This document shows positions 28,347 to 37,261 of a DNA stretch of 64,000 nucleotides, one piece after another. A program made the position numbers and the translations under genes. The notes beneath the pieces are model-generated. The model was not told the origin of the DNA. It ran no database searches and saw only the letters and a program-made list of their open reading frames with translations. How positions within the stretch are numbered: position 1 is the stretch's first letter; each line of letters starts with the position of its first letter. Source of the DNA: Bacteroidota bacterium (GTDB lineage: Bacteria; Bacteroidota; Bacteroidia; Bacteroidales; Paludibacteraceae); assembly GCA_021779195.1 (NCBI GenBank), contig JAJYBB010000009.1, forward strand, positions 1 through 64,000, in the 5' to 3' direction.

Positions 28347-30284
28347 TTAGTTTTGTTCTTGTTTTCCGATTTTTATTCGCAGTGTAATATTGAATTCTGT
28401 TCCGGGTTGAATTAATCCTCCAAAATCAGCATATTTTTCATTGAATAGGTTATTCAGGTCGATAAATACCTCCATTTGTTTTTGTTCCCATTTAATGCGT
28501 CCGTTGAATAAAAAATAAGGCTGATAATTAACCAATTGATTTGTTTTAAAATCAGCATATTGACCTGCGCGGTCGGCATAAATACCCGACCATGCTGCTG
28601 ACAAATGCGCAGCAATTTTGTGCTCAAGTGTTATTGAAATTTTATGTTTTAAATAATCTAATGCATATTTTGAATCGAATCCTTGTGCGGTTTTATCTAA
28701 ATAAAGGAAAGCATAATTTGCTGATAGTTTTGTGATTATACTTTTTTTAAACGTGTACTCAAAGGCAAAATCAGTTCCTATGGCATTGACTGAAGTTAAA
28801 TTTTTGCTTTGCCATTTAGTTGAATCTGGTTCTTTTACCCAATCGATAACCTGTTGCCCGAACCGTTTAAAAATATCGGTGTTCAATTTCCATGTGGGGA
28901 AAGCCATTTTGAGTCCAATTTCGAAGGTTTGCGAGTGCTCTGGTTTTAAAGTTGGATTGGCAAGTTGGGTAGCGCTTTTGTAGTACAAGTCCGTAAATGT
29001 TGGTAAGCGAACTGCCGAATTTTCATTTGCAATAAATCGTATATTTTCGTTTAAAGCATACCCTGCATCAATACCGCCATAGCTGTAAAGTCCAAATGAA
29101 GAGCTATTGCTGGCTGCTATTCCTGCCGAAAAATACCATTTGTCGAGATTTACCTCTTGGTCGAAAAAAACAGTTTCAAGAAGCCGGTTTGCTTCCCTGC
29201 TGAAAAACTGTTTGTTTTCAAAAGGTACCGGTATGGATTTGAACATTGGATTTCCGAGTACATTGCTGAATATATGTTCGTTACGTATTTCAATACCTGC
29301 GGTGGATTTTCCAAAGTTTTCGCTATACTGTATTGAGGCTTTTGCACCTGTTACATCTGTGAGATGGTAATTGTGTCCGGTATACCAATTGGGTGCTCCC
29401 GTCATGTCGCGAAACAGTTCGAACCGATCGTGATGTTCTCGCCAATATGCTTGGCTGTTGATTGTGAAATGATTTTTTGTTAATGACCAATTGAGTGCTG
29501 CCATGAAGATTTTTGAACTTTCAAACTGATTTGGAAATGCAAGTGAATAAAAACCATTGGCACCAAAATCTTTCCATTGTGCAGCACCCTGAATATCTAA
29601 TTTTCCAGTCAATAGATTCCCAAGGACAGATTGTACAAACACATTACTTTGATCAAAATCAGTGTTCTCCTGATAGCCACTACTGCTTTTATGTGATACC
29701 GATGCGAGCATCAATGCGTTACCAATTTTTGTATTTGCCGTTGCAGATTGATTGAAATAATGAAAACTACCTGCTGAAAGCTCGGCTTGAAGACTTTTTT
29801 CTCCCGTAGGATGTGTAACTATATTTATTGCTCCGCTAAATGCGCTTGGTCCCAACACACGAGCGGAAGATCCTTCTAGAATTTCAACCTTGCTAATATC
29901 TGACCAATTGATCGGTATATCTAAATTAAAATGACCTGTTTGCGGATCGGTGATATTTACTCCATTGAGCAGTACTAATACCTGATCAAATGACCCACCA
30001 CGAATGGAAATGTCGGCTTGTGTTCCATTTGTTCCTCGTTGTCGAATATCTATGCCCGCCACATAATCTAATAACTGATCGATGCTATGAACTGCCAGCC
30101 GATTGATTTCTTTTCGATCAATTACTGCCACAACTCGACCCATTTGAGAGTATAGTTTGTGGGATGCAGCATTGACTTCAATTTCTGAAAGGGACAATGC
30201 AATAGAATCCGTTTTAACTTGTGCGAGAACTGAAGTTGAAAAAAATGATAGCATTAAAATTAGTTCAAAATATTGTTTTTTCAT
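28347..30284 (-). CDS. TonB-dependent outer-membrane receptor (BtuB/CirA-like)
   Basis: The 645 residues comprise a signal peptide (to about S-V-L-A), a plug domain (about 45-150: V-A-V-I-D-R-K-E-I, D-Y-V-A-G-I-D-I-R-Q-R-G, G-G-S-F-D-Q-V-L-V-L-L-N-G) and a 22-strand-type barrel ending F-N-I-T-L-R-I-K-I-G-K. There is no CarboxypepD-like N-terminal extension and no SusD partner, which points to small ligands (cobalamin, metal chelates, haem) over polysaccharides. A terminator-like hairpin sits 18 bp before the ATG behind an upstream ORF, suggesting attenuation control. Confidence 0.9.
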   Translation of the reverse strand: MKKQYFELILMLSFFSTSVLAQVKTDSIALSLSEIEVNAASHKLYSQMGRVVAVIDRKEINRLAVHSIDQLLDYVAGIDIRQRGTNGTQADISIRGGSFDQVLVLLNGVNITDPQTGHFNLDIPINWSDISKVEILEGSSARVLGPSAFSGAINIVTHPTGEKSLQAELSAGSFHYFNQSATANTKIGNALMLASVSHKSSSGYQENTDFDQSNVFVQSVLGNLLTGKLDIQGAAQWKDFGANGFYSLAFPNQFESSKIFMAALNWSLTKNHFTINSQAYWREHHDRFELFRDMTGAPNWYTGHNYHLTDVTGAKASIQYSENFGKSTAGIEIRNEHIFSNVLGNPMFKSIPVPFENKQFFSREANRLLETVFFDQEVNLDKWYFSAGIAASNSSSFGLYSYGGIDAGYALNENIRFIANENSAVRLPTFTDLYYKSATQLANPTLKPEHSQTFEIGLKMAFPTWKLNTDIFKRFGQQVIDWVKEPDSTKWQSKNLTSVNAIGTDFAFEYTFKKSIITKLSANYAFLYLDKTAQGFDSKYALDYLKHKISITLEHKIAAHLSAAWSGIYADRAGQYADFKTNQLVNYQPYFLFNGRIKWEQKQMEVFIDLNNLFNEKYADFGGLIQPGTEFNITLRIKIGKQEQN

Positions 30285-30661
30285 AAATTATAAAAATAAA
30301 AAAACGGTTGATAGAATATCTGTTTCCTATCAACCGTTATAGTTAAATAATTGTAAATTAAATTTTGTGCGTGCGCATCACTTGTATAAATTTGAATACA
30401 GATTGTCTGAATAACAGATTGTTCCAAAAATTCGACCTGCCCCGAATCTTTGGTATCATCAGTATTATAAAGCATTTTTTCAAGCAATCCTATATTCTTT
30501 TCACTTAATATATTTAGTTTGTCGAGTGCTTTATCGGAAATCGATTTTGTTAACTGCCCAATAGTAACTTGAATTTGCAGGCTTCTGAAAATGGCATACC
30601 CATTCCGACTCCAGCGACGAAACCGTACCGTTCTATTTTGAAGGATGGGAAGTAAGAGCAT
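30281..30661 (-). CDS. Leader-type ORF upstream of the TonB-dependent receptor
   Basis: I do not know its function. The 126-residue frame opens 24 bp or so after a -7 element and overlaps the receptor start by 4 bp. Residues 9-45 look constrained (R-T-V-R-F-R-R-W-S-R-N-G-Y-A-I-F, then V-T-I-G), and from memory short Bacteroidota proteins with this R-R-W-S-R block recur before TonB receptors; I could not verify this. The C-terminal 20 residues are encoded by the hairpin at 30303-30338, so the real product may be shorter in relatives. It may act in cis as a leader peptide. Confidence 0.5.
   Translation of the reverse strand: MLLLPILQNRTVRFRRWSRNGYAIFRSLQIQVTIGQLTKSISDKALDKLNILSEKNIGLLEKMLYNTDDTKDSGQVEFLEQSVIQTICIQIYTSDAHAQNLIYNYLTITVDRKQIFYQPFFYFYNL
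30303..30338 (-). terminator. Terminator or attenuator hairpin before the TonB receptor
   Basis: AACGGTTGATAG (30303-30314) and CTATCAACCGTT (30327-30338) are perfect 12-base arms with a 12-nt loop. On the minus strand the hairpin is followed by seven T, then the receptor ATG 18 bp after the stem. It lies inside the end of the upstream ORF, so translation through that ORF could block its folding. Confidence 0.75.
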
Positions 30662-30690
30662 TTTTGTTGGAATGGGTTTGAATTTGCTTG

Positions 30691-30698
30691 CAAATGTA
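30691..30698 (-). promoter_or_regulatory. -7 promoter element for the leader ORF and receptor
   Basis: Minus strand TACATTTG, matching TAnnTTTG, 30 bp before the ORF start at 30661. It would give a leader of nearly 400 nt before the receptor. Confidence 0.5.
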
Positions 30699-30730
30699 AA
30701 TAAAAATCTTTTACTTTCGATTAAATTTAA

Positions 30731-30765
30731 AAAAAGATGCTTCTTAAATGAGGAAGCATCTTTTT
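30731..30765 (-). terminator. Terminator after the DUF6242-like lipoprotein gene
   Basis: AAAAAGATGCTTC (30731-30743) pairs with GAAGCATCTTTTT (30753-30765); two further pairs including one wobble narrow the loop to five bases. T-runs flank both sides, so it can act in either direction; it lies 20 bp past the lipoprotein stop. Confidence 0.8.
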
Positions 30766-30784
30766 AATATTCTTGAAATTCAGA

Positions 30785-32134
30785 TTATTGAAGTAAAAAA
30801 CTTTTACGGTTTAATTTGCCAGTCCAAACATCGGATAGAACGACAGAAGAAGTTTGACCTCCGATAATGAAGATACGACTCGAAGCATCAACCAGTACAG
30901 ATGTATTATACCTTGGTTGAAAACCGACTGGAAGATAGTTTTTTGTACTATCTGGAATTGACCAGGAAAGACCTTCGTCAATCGATTGTTTTATTGGAGT
31001 TGCAATCGGAGAATTATCGACACTTTTACCACCGAAAACGAATAATTTGTTATCATAAGCAATAACCGCTGCGTTTGCTAATGCAGGCAAAGAATTGTTC
31101 TGAGTGTTGAAATCTAACCAATTAATGCCATCAATCGTCGACCAACGGGTAGCGAGTAAAGTTCCATCGGCACTGTAACCCCCTAATAAAATAACTTTTG
31201 TCTTGCCTGTACGCGAAGAAAAACTTAAAGCTGCACTTTCAGTTACTGGAAAATTGGACGGAATAATACCACGAATTACCCAAGTTGTCCCATCGTCGGA
31301 AGTAGCAAAATGGTAAGTTTGATCCGATTTTGATTGAGTAATTGCCCAAAGTTGTTGATTGAAAACGAACAATAATGAAATGAAATTATAATTTTGTGTT
31401 GAATAATCGGAAGAATTCCAATCTAAACCATTGGTGGAGTTTAATATCTGAGTTGTTGAATAACAAGTGTATAACTTGTCATTAAACGAAATAAACGGAT
31501 TCATTGGGCAATTTGCCGGCATTCCTGTAGTGGTAGCTGAGCTCCAATTATATCCATTGATGGAACTAAATGTGTTAATATTATTTCCGTTAGAGGTATA
31601 AAAATAAAATTTAGAATTAAATAATGTGGCTTGTTGGTTGGTAATCGTGCCTGATTCAAGCTGATCGTTAATTTTTGACCAAATATATAACTCAGGATTA
31701 ACTTGATGAACATTCACTTTAATATTATAATCGCGGTGAGTTTTTCCATCTGCAGCAAAATTTCGAACCTGAACAAGTTGTCTGAAATCGATGGTGTCTT
31801 TTCCGGTAATGACAGCTGAATCTTTTTTATATTTATAATTTAGAGGATCAAAAAACAAAGTTGCACGGGAAGTACTTATAAAACTAAAGGTGGGATTTAC
31901 ACTGTCGATTCGCGTTTTGTAAGGTAATGAATCTTCATTTATAATGGTAATGCTATCAGCACTTAAAGCAAATTTAGCCGAATCCAAGTATGCTATTGTA
32001 TTATTTTTAGCAAAAGTTAAAGACACGAAGCGCGGATTACTTGACGTAGTGGTAACCGTGGTAGTTCCTAAACAAGAACTAAACAATACAACGATCGTGA
32101 GCGAAAAAAATAAATGGGACAATTTGAAATGCAT
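30785..32134 (-). CDS. DUF6242-like lipoprotein with kelch-type repeats
   Basis: The 449-residue protein has a lipoprotein signal with lipobox L-F-S-S-C (Cys at about 21). The N-terminal part (about 30-150: D-S-L-P-Y-K-T-R, D-T-I-D-F-R, Y-N-I-K-V-N-V-H-Q-V-N-P) matches my memory of the Bacteroidota DUF6242 N-terminal domain. The remainder is a beta-propeller with kelch-like blades (L-F-V-F-G-G-K; I-F-I-I-G-G-Q; V-I-L-L-G-G). It is probably anchored at the outer membrane; function is unknown. It has its own -7 element and a strong terminator, so it is monocistronic. Confidence 0.8.
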   Translation of the reverse strand: MHFKLSHLFFSLTIVVLFSSCLGTTTVTTTSSNPRFVSLTFAKNNTIAYLDSAKFALSADSITIINEDSLPYKTRIDSVNPTFSFISTSRATLFFDPLNYKYKKDSAVITGKDTIDFRQLVQVRNFAADGKTHRDYNIKVNVHQVNPELYIWSKINDQLESGTITNQQATLFNSKFYFYTSNGNNINTFSSINGYNWSSATTTGMPANCPMNPFISFNDKLYTCYSTTQILNSTNGLDWNSSDYSTQNYNFISLLFVFNQQLWAITQSKSDQTYHFATSDDGTTWVIRGIIPSNFPVTESAALSFSSRTGKTKVILLGGYSADGTLLATRWSTIDGINWLDFNTQNNSLPALANAAVIAYDNKLFVFGGKSVDNSPIATPIKQSIDEGLSWSIPDSTKNYLPVGFQPRYNTSVLVDASSRIFIIGGQTSSVVLSDVWTGKLNRKSFLLQ

Positions 32135-32160
32135 GACAATTTGCTAATGAGTTGAATGGA

Positions 32161-32168
32161 CAAAGTTA
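32161..32168 (-). promoter_or_regulatory. -7 promoter element for the DUF6242-like gene
   Basis: Minus strand TAACTTTG, 27 bp before the ATG at 32134. Confidence 0.5.
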
Positions 32169-32296
32169 AAAACAATTTCAATCATTCCGTCGGTTGGTTC
32201 TAAGATTTATTATTTTTTATGTTTAACGGACTGAATATTACGAAAGCCGAATAATAATCTGTACGAAAAATTTCAAGATATTGGAATCTTTAAAAT

Positions 32297-33061
32297 TCAG
32301 GAATCAATTTCGACCATTACCGGACAATGATCAGAATGAACGGCATCTGAGAGAATAGCTGCTCTTTTTAATTTTTCACGTAATGGGTTGCTAATCCAAT
32401 GGTAATCTATTCTCCATCCTGCATTTCTAAAGCGGGCACCACCTCGGTAGCTCCACCAGCTATATTGATCAGGTCGCTGATTGAATACCCGAAATGAATC
32501 AATCATTCCCGATGTTTCATAGCGATCCATCCACGCACGTTCTTCGGGGAGGAAACCCGAAACGCCTATCTGACGTTCGGGATGGTTTATATCGATTGGT
32601 TTATGACAGATATTATAATCACCGCAAACCACTAAATTTGGACGTTCTTTTTTTACGGTCTCAATAAAAGGTAAAAATGTTTCAAGAAACTCCATTTTGA
32701 AAGTTTGCCGTTCGTCTCCCGAAGATCCGGAAGGGACATATACGCTCATTATTGAAAGATCTCCGAAATCAGCACGAATTACGCGCCCTTCGGCATCATA
32801 CCGTGTATCGTTCATTCCTATCACCACGTTATCGGGAACTATTTTTGTTAAAATTGCTACTCCGCTATACCCTTTCTTTTGTGCCGAATGCAAGTAAGTT
32901 GTGTAACCCATTTCAGCAAAAAAAAGTGTATCTACCTGTTCGGGTTGAGCCTTGGTTTCCTGTAAACAAAGCACATCAGGATTTTCAAATTGTAGCCATT
33001 CTTTAAAATTTTTGGTTAGTGCCGCGCGAATTCCATTTACATTATAAGAAATTATTTTCAT
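32297..33061 (-). CDS. xth: Exodeoxyribonuclease III (AP endonuclease)
   Basis: This 254-residue endonuclease/exonuclease/phosphatase-fold enzyme cleaves abasic sites in base-excision repair. Motifs in order: [19 protein letters not shown] (catalytic Glu), V-V-C-G-D-Y-N-I (catalytic Asp), W-R-I-D-Y and a final S-D-H-C-P-V (catalytic His). All are intact and length is normal. Upstream 33062-33435 holds no gene. Confidence 0.96.
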   Translation of the reverse strand: MKIISYNVNGIRAALTKNFKEWLQFENPDVLCLQETKAQPEQVDTLFFAEMGYTTYLHSAQKKGYSGVAILTKIVPDNVVIGMNDTRYDAEGRVIRADFGDLSIMSVYVPSGSSGDERQTFKMEFLETFLPFIETVKKERPNLVVCGDYNICHKPIDINHPERQIGVSGFLPEERAWMDRYETSGMIDSFRVFNQRPDQYSWWSYRGGARFRNAGWRIDYHWISNPLREKLKRAAILSDAVHSDHCPVMVEIDS

Positions 33062-33263
33062 ACCAATTCTAATGTTTCTGATTTCAATTCATATTTAGAA
33101 ACTATTCTTCTATTTGAAAAAATATGACGTTTTATATTTACTAAGTATCCGTTTTGACATCTCAATTATTTTTCTCAACACGTGCATACACTTTTTTCCG
33201 CTGTTCCCTTACCATTTGGAGAGGGGGACAGATGGTCGGATGAGGTATTTTGAACTTTTTTGC

Positions 33264-33293
33264 TTCATTTTTTGGTTCAAACCAAAAAATGAA
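33264..33293. repeat. Near-uninterrupted palindrome in the 33062-33435 gap
   Basis: TTCATTTTTTGGTT (33264-33277) and AACCAAAAAATGAA (33280-33293) are perfect 14-base arms separated by CA. There is no T-run after it on the plus strand. The flanking sequence (for example GGAGAGGGGGACAGATGG near 33218) looks like a decayed dispersed intergenic repeat. Nothing coding is seen in 33062-33435. Confidence 0.55.
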
Positions 33294-33435
33294 GTGGGGT
33301 TTTAGTGTCGAAGCCCCTTCTATTCAATTTTATATTGACATGGTAAAAGAACAGATCATCGTGTTATATTTAATTTTAATCATGATTCATTAGAATGGTA
33401 CAATTAGCCCATTTTCAAATGAACAGAAAGCAATT

Positions 33436-34200
33436 TTATGATTGCTGATTGGACTCTCTAACTTTCTTATATAAGTTGGATGCAAACACAAAATCGTTAA
33501 GTTTTTGATTGTTAACATGAAAGATTTCGTTTTTATTGCCTTGCCAAGCTTTTTGACCATTATTTATAAATATAATATTTTCGCCAATTTCCATCACCGA
33601 GTTCATATCGTGTGAATTGATGATTGTGGTAATATTAAATTCATGGGTAATTTCGTATATCAACCGGTCGATAATTAATGAGGTTTTGGGGTCAAGTCCT
33701 GAGTTCGGCTCATCACAAAACAGATATTTTGGCTGCAGTGCAATGGCACGTGCAATTGCTACTCGCTTTTGCATACCGCCACTGATTTCAGAAGGAGCTA
33801 AATGAAAGGCTTTTTCTTCGAGATTTACGTGGCTGAGACAAAATCGGGCTCTTTCAGTCATTTCTTCTTTGGTTGATGACGAGAACATTTCGAGTGGATA
33901 CATCACATTTTCTAAAACGCTCAACGAATCAAAAAGAGCAGAACCTTGAAAAAGCATGCCCACTTCTTTCCGTAAAATACGAATTTCGCTCATGTGCATA
34001 TCCGGCAGATTTCGCCCATCATATTTAATTTCGCCATGATCAATACGATGCAGCCCGATAATACTTTTCATTAATACAGTTTTACCCGATCCACTTTGCC
34101 CTATAATCATGTTGGTTATTCCGGTTTCGAAGGTTGCCGATACATCTTTCAGCACATGGTTTCCATCGAACGACTTATCTACGTTTTTAACTTCTATCAT
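33436..34200 (-). CDS. mlaF: ABC transporter ATPase, MlaF-like
   Basis: The 254-residue ATPase has Walker A G-Q-S-G-S-G-K-T (about 35-42), Q-loop L-F-Q-G-S-A-L-F, signature S-G-G-M-Q-K-R (the methionine variant typical of MlaF-type ATPases), Walker B Y-L-F-C-D-E-P, D-loop S-G-L-D-P and switch His in I-N-S-H-D. It pairs with the MlaE permease gene 63 bp upstream. The system moves phospholipids between inner and outer membranes; an MCE-domain substrate protein (MlaD) is not in the window. Confidence 0.92.
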   Translation of the reverse strand: MIEVKNVDKSFDGNHVLKDVSATFETGITNMIIGQSGSGKTVLMKSIIGLHRIDHGEIKYDGRNLPDMHMSEIRILRKEVGMLFQGSALFDSLSVLENVMYPLEMFSSSTKEEMTERARFCLSHVNLEEKAFHLAPSEISGGMQKRVAIARAIALQPKYLFCDEPNSGLDPKTSLIIDRLIYEITHEFNITTIINSHDMNSVMEIGENIIFINNGQKAWQGNKNEIFHVNNQKLNDFVFASNLYKKVRESNQQS

Positions 34201-34263
34201 TCTTAAATTGAAATTTTGATCAGTTGGAAATAATTTCGATATGTTGACCTGAAAAACAGTATT

Positions 34264-35004
34264 TTAATTTAGCATGAGTTTGGTAATCAAGATATTGAAA
34301 AACAAAATCAAAATACTTCCATTTACAACTGCATTTGTACTGGCTTTACCCACGTCCAATGCCCCACCATAGGCATAATAGCCATAATAGGCAGCAATAG
34401 AAGATATTAAAAATGCAAAAATCATCGATTTAAGCAAAGAATAAAAAATGTAATAGGGAACGAAAGCATACTGAATACCAATAAGATAATTTCCGGTTGT
34501 CAAAATACTGGTTAAAATTCCTACAAAATAACCGCCAACCAGTCCCAGTCCCATGCTGAAAATTACCAAAAAAGGCATCATAACCACAAAAGCCACAATT
34601 TTTGGAAGGATAAGATAATTTGCTGAGTTAACTCCCATGATTTCGAGTGCATCAATTTGTTCGGTGATGCGCATGGTGCCAATTTCGGATGCAATATTCG
34701 ATCCAACTTTTCCGGCTAAAATCAAGCACAAGATTGTTGATGAAAATTCTAATAAAAGCGTGTCGCGGGTTACTAAACCGGTGGTGTAAACGGGTAGAAG
34801 CGGATTAGATGTATTCAGTTTTGTCTGCATCGTCATGATGAAACCAATGAAAATGGAGATGATAGCTACAATGGGGAGTGATTGTAACCCCAACTTCTCT
34901 AACTCTTTAGGAAATTGGCGAAAAAACATTTTCCAACGATCGGGAAGCACGAAAACGCGTTCCATCAATAAAAAATACTTACCGGTAGTGCTGATTAAAC
35001 TCAT
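34264..35004 (-). CDS. mlaE: MlaE-family ABC permease
   Basis: The 246-residue permease has five or six predicted helices and the family hallmarks G-F-I-M-T-M-Q-T, A-G-K-V-G-S-N-I-A-S-E-I-G-T-M-R-I-T-E-Q-I-D-A-L-E-I-M-G-V (the conserved coupling segment) in the middle. It forms the membrane part of a retrograde or anterograde phospholipid transporter with MlaF. A TAnnTTTG element lies 87 bp upstream, so mlaE-mlaF is likely a two-gene operon. Confidence 0.93.
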   Translation of the reverse strand: MSLISTTGKYFLLMERVFVLPDRWKMFFRQFPKELEKLGLQSLPIVAIISIFIGFIMTMQTKLNTSNPLLPVYTTGLVTRDTLLLEFSSTILCLILAGKVGSNIASEIGTMRITEQIDALEIMGVNSANYLILPKIVAFVVMMPFLVIFSMGLGLVGGYFVGILTSILTTGNYLIGIQYAFVPYYIFYSLLKSMIFAFLISSIAAYYGYYAYGGALDVGKASTNAVVNGSILILFFNILITKLMLN

Positions 35005-35090
35005 ATTTTAGTTTGATGATATGATGTTGATCTTTGAATGTCTGAAACAAAAAATTAAGCGGGTTTGTTTGCCAAGTACGAATTTTGATG

Positions 35091-35098
35091 CAAAAATA
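35091..35098 (-). promoter_or_regulatory. -7 promoter element for mlaE-mlaF
   Basis: Minus strand TATTTTTG; CTTG 18 bp further upstream could be a weak -33 element. The leader would be about 80 nt. Confidence 0.5.
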
Positions 35099-35277
35099 CG
35101 TTTTTTTTTCGAGAATCAAGAGTCTGGCAGCCTTTATTAATTGAAGTAATTATTGTAGTTGATTGTATGTTAGGTAATTATATGCGTTTACATGATTTTT
35201 AAATACATTGACGATTTATAGGTTTCGAATGCATTGTAAATTGGGGATTCAACGTTCAAACAATTTTTAAATTAATA

Positions 35278-35428
35278 CTACAAGACGCTCCTCTTCTATT
35301 TAAGTAAATACCTTTCGGTATTGGCGCTTTGAACGCCCAATGATTTTTTGGCTGTAAGCCAAAGCTAATCCAACCAAATGGCAAAGTCTTGGGTTAGATT
35401 TGATACATGCGAAAGTTGCGTCTTGTAG
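35278..35428 (+). ncRNA. Candidate structured RNA or multi-hairpin repeat, 151 bp
   Basis: An 11-base closing stem CTACAAGACGC / GCGTCTTGTAG (35278-35288, 35418-35428) encloses four local hairpins in order: AATACC-tttc-GGTATT (35307-35322), GGCG/CGCC (35323-35337), TTTGGCT-gta-AGCCAAA (35347-35363), and a 9-bp stem CTAATCCAA/TTGGGTTAG (35365-35397). The last stem has one T-G position that is a G-U pair only if the plus strand is the RNA. No ORF is present. It may be a regulatory RNA or a repeat element; no known family recognised. Elsewhere in the gap 35005-35912 there are further small palindromes (35449-35460, GCCACATTGTGGC at 35521-35533) but no gene. Confidence 0.5.
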
Positions 35429-35912
35429 GGCAAAATAATAATAATATTACCCTAACAGGGCGCATGTCGATTTCAATTAGTAGAGTGTCTAGTTTTTTTG
35501 CCATTGGGTTAGGATATTTTGCCACATTGTGGCGAATATTGAGATAAGTATATACCAGTATATTTTTTATTATTTGGTGTATTTTGAGATTTCATTTTCC
35601 TGATACTATTTTTTGCTCAGTATTAAATTCCAAGGGTTCGTTATAAAAACTTATGTTGAAAGCAAAGTTGCTAAGTCGCCAGGAAAAACTGTTGAGTTTT
35701 TCTGTTTACGTCTTTTGCAAATTTTTATTGATGATCGATCCAATAGCTTTTTTAGTGCTGCGTCTTTGCGTTGTATTTTTTTAAAATTTATTTCATTGAT
35801 TATCAATAGATAGCACTTTTATAGTGGCGAACTATTACAATGTATTTCACAATATAAATAAAATTACTATTTTTACAAATTGTTTTAAGATATCTAGAAC
35901 CTGAATTAGTTC

Positions 35913-37046
35913 ATGGAAATAAATTATTTCAATTTATCAACCAGTCTGTTGTTTTTGCTATTGGCTTTGATTCTATTTATAAAACGCGCGCCTAATAAAA
36001 AAGCGAATAGTTTTCTTGGTGTGCTTTTTGTGTTAATTGCCTTTTACAGCGAGCTTGTTTACCTTCATTTTGATTTTGTTCAAACGAACAATATATCCTA
36101 TCTTTCCTATTATTTTCCCCTTGATGCATTATTAATGATGTTGATGGGTCCTTGTTTATATTTCTATGTTTTATCGTTGCTGAACCGACCGGTGAAACTT
36201 ATTCATTGGAGTACACTCTTGCATTTAATACCCTTACTTCCTTGTTTGATATTTAATTTGATTTTTTCTCTTAGACCTGTTGCTGACAGAGTTAACTGGT
36301 TGATACATGATTTTTATTCCAGCAGTATAGAAATGACCATCATTAATGCTGTATTGTATCTGCAAATTATTTTTTATTTGATTATCAGCTATCTATCCGT
36401 AAGAAATCAAAAAAGAGTATCTGTTTATATTGAGAAGAATGGATTTAGAACAAATATCACATGGGTCAGACTATTCTTATTAGTCAATATCATAGTTATA
36501 CTCATATCATTACCAGTTTGTTTTTTGATTAACAATGAGCGAACCAACATATTTATAGGGCAGACAGCAATGAATATTGATTTTATTTTTCTTTTTTTTA
36601 TGATAGCGCCGAGAATTGGCTCTATGGATACTGAAAAAATGGAAGAAAAGAAAATTTCGTATCAGATGAATGAAACTCAGGCGGCAAGTTACTGGAAAAC
36701 TCTTACAGTATGTATGGATACTTGTAAACCTTACAGGGATGAAAGCTGTTCGATACGCTCGTTGGCTGAGCAAACCAACATACCTGAGCATCAGCTATCC
36801 AAATTACTCAATGCACACGGCGGAATATCTTTTGCCGATTTTATAAGCGATTACAGACTCAAAGAAGCAGTTATTTATTTGGAAGATAGCAGCAAGCAAC
36901 GAAAAAACATTGATACAATAGCCTTAGAATGTGGTTTTGGTTCTCGTAGTTCATTTTACAGGGCTTTCGACAAAGTTAATTCTATTTCTCCTGCTGCATA
37001 TCGAAAGCAATACATTTCTAATCAAAACGCATTAGAAGTTCAATAA
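35913..37046 (+). CDS. Membrane-anchored AraC-family transcriptional regulator
   Basis: The 377 residues start with six or seven predicted transmembrane helices (about 7-225) and end in an AraC DNA-binding domain (about 275-370): S-I-R-S-L-A-E-Q-T-N-I-P-E-H-Q-L-S-K-L-L-N, then I-A-L-E-C-G-F-G-S-R-S-S-F-Y-R-A-F. Such one-component membrane regulators are common in Bacteroidota; the signal is unknown. It is the first gene of the plus-strand accessory island. Downstream palindromes at 37056-37095 and 37262-37305 share a 15-base motif and may be its terminator and binding sites. Confidence 0.85.
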   Translation: MEINYFNLSTSLLFLLLALILFIKRAPNKKANSFLGVLFVLIAFYSELVYLHFDFVQTNNISYLSYYFPLDALLMMLMGPCLYFYVLSLLNRPVKLIHWSTLLHLIPLLPCLIFNLIFSLRPVADRVNWLIHDFYSSSIEMTIINAVLYLQIIFYLIISYLSVRNQKRVSVYIEKNGFRTNITWVRLFLLVNIIVILISLPVCFLINNERTNIFIGQTAMNIDFIFLFFMIAPRIGSMDTEKMEEKKISYQMNETQAASYWKTLTVCMDTCKPYRDESCSIRSLAEQTNIPEHQLSKLLNAHGGISFADFISDYRLKEAVIYLEDSSKQRKNIDTIALECGFGSRSSFYRAFDKVNSISPAAYRKQYISNQNALEVQ

Positions 37047-37055
37047 TTCTGCCAG

Positions 37056-37095
37056 TTTTGTTTCATTTTGTCTAATTTCGTAAAATGGAACAAAA
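37056..37095 (+). terminator. Hairpin after the AraC-type gene
   Basis: TTTTGTTTCATTTT (37056-37069) pairs with AAAATGGAACAAAA (37082-37095) with a single U-G wobble on the plus strand, 10 bp past the stop codon and followed by A-tract and TTTT. Its right half includes AATTTCGTAAAATGG (37074-37088), repeated in the palindrome at 37262-37305. Confidence 0.55.
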
Positions 37096-37261
37096 ATTTT
37101 CTCAAACAATTTCTCCAAATTTAGAAATATTAACGTTGTATTTAAAATTTCTGGTAGCATTGTGCGAATAATGTGTAAACTGCAAATATACAGCATAATA
37201 AGTGAGTGTTCAGATTACATATAAATCATTATTACCTAAATAATACTTGTATCAATTCAAC

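Noticed and set aside
30285-30780. Cobalamin riboswitch before the TonB receptor
   Set aside because: No B12-box-like GCCACTG sequence on the minus strand; the leader instead holds an ORF and a terminator hairpin.
33114-33305. 63-codon plus-strand ORF upstream of xth
   Set aside because: It spans the palindrome and repeat-like DNA and has no recognisable protein features.
35278-35428. Integron attC site or tRNA
   Set aside because: No GTTRRRY core ends and no integrase; stem sizes and loops do not fit a tRNA cloverleaf with anticodon and T-arm sequences.
35613-35813. 66-codon plus-strand ORF in the gap before the AraC-type gene
   Set aside because: Low-complexity composition, overlaps repeat-like sequence, no start signal or domain.
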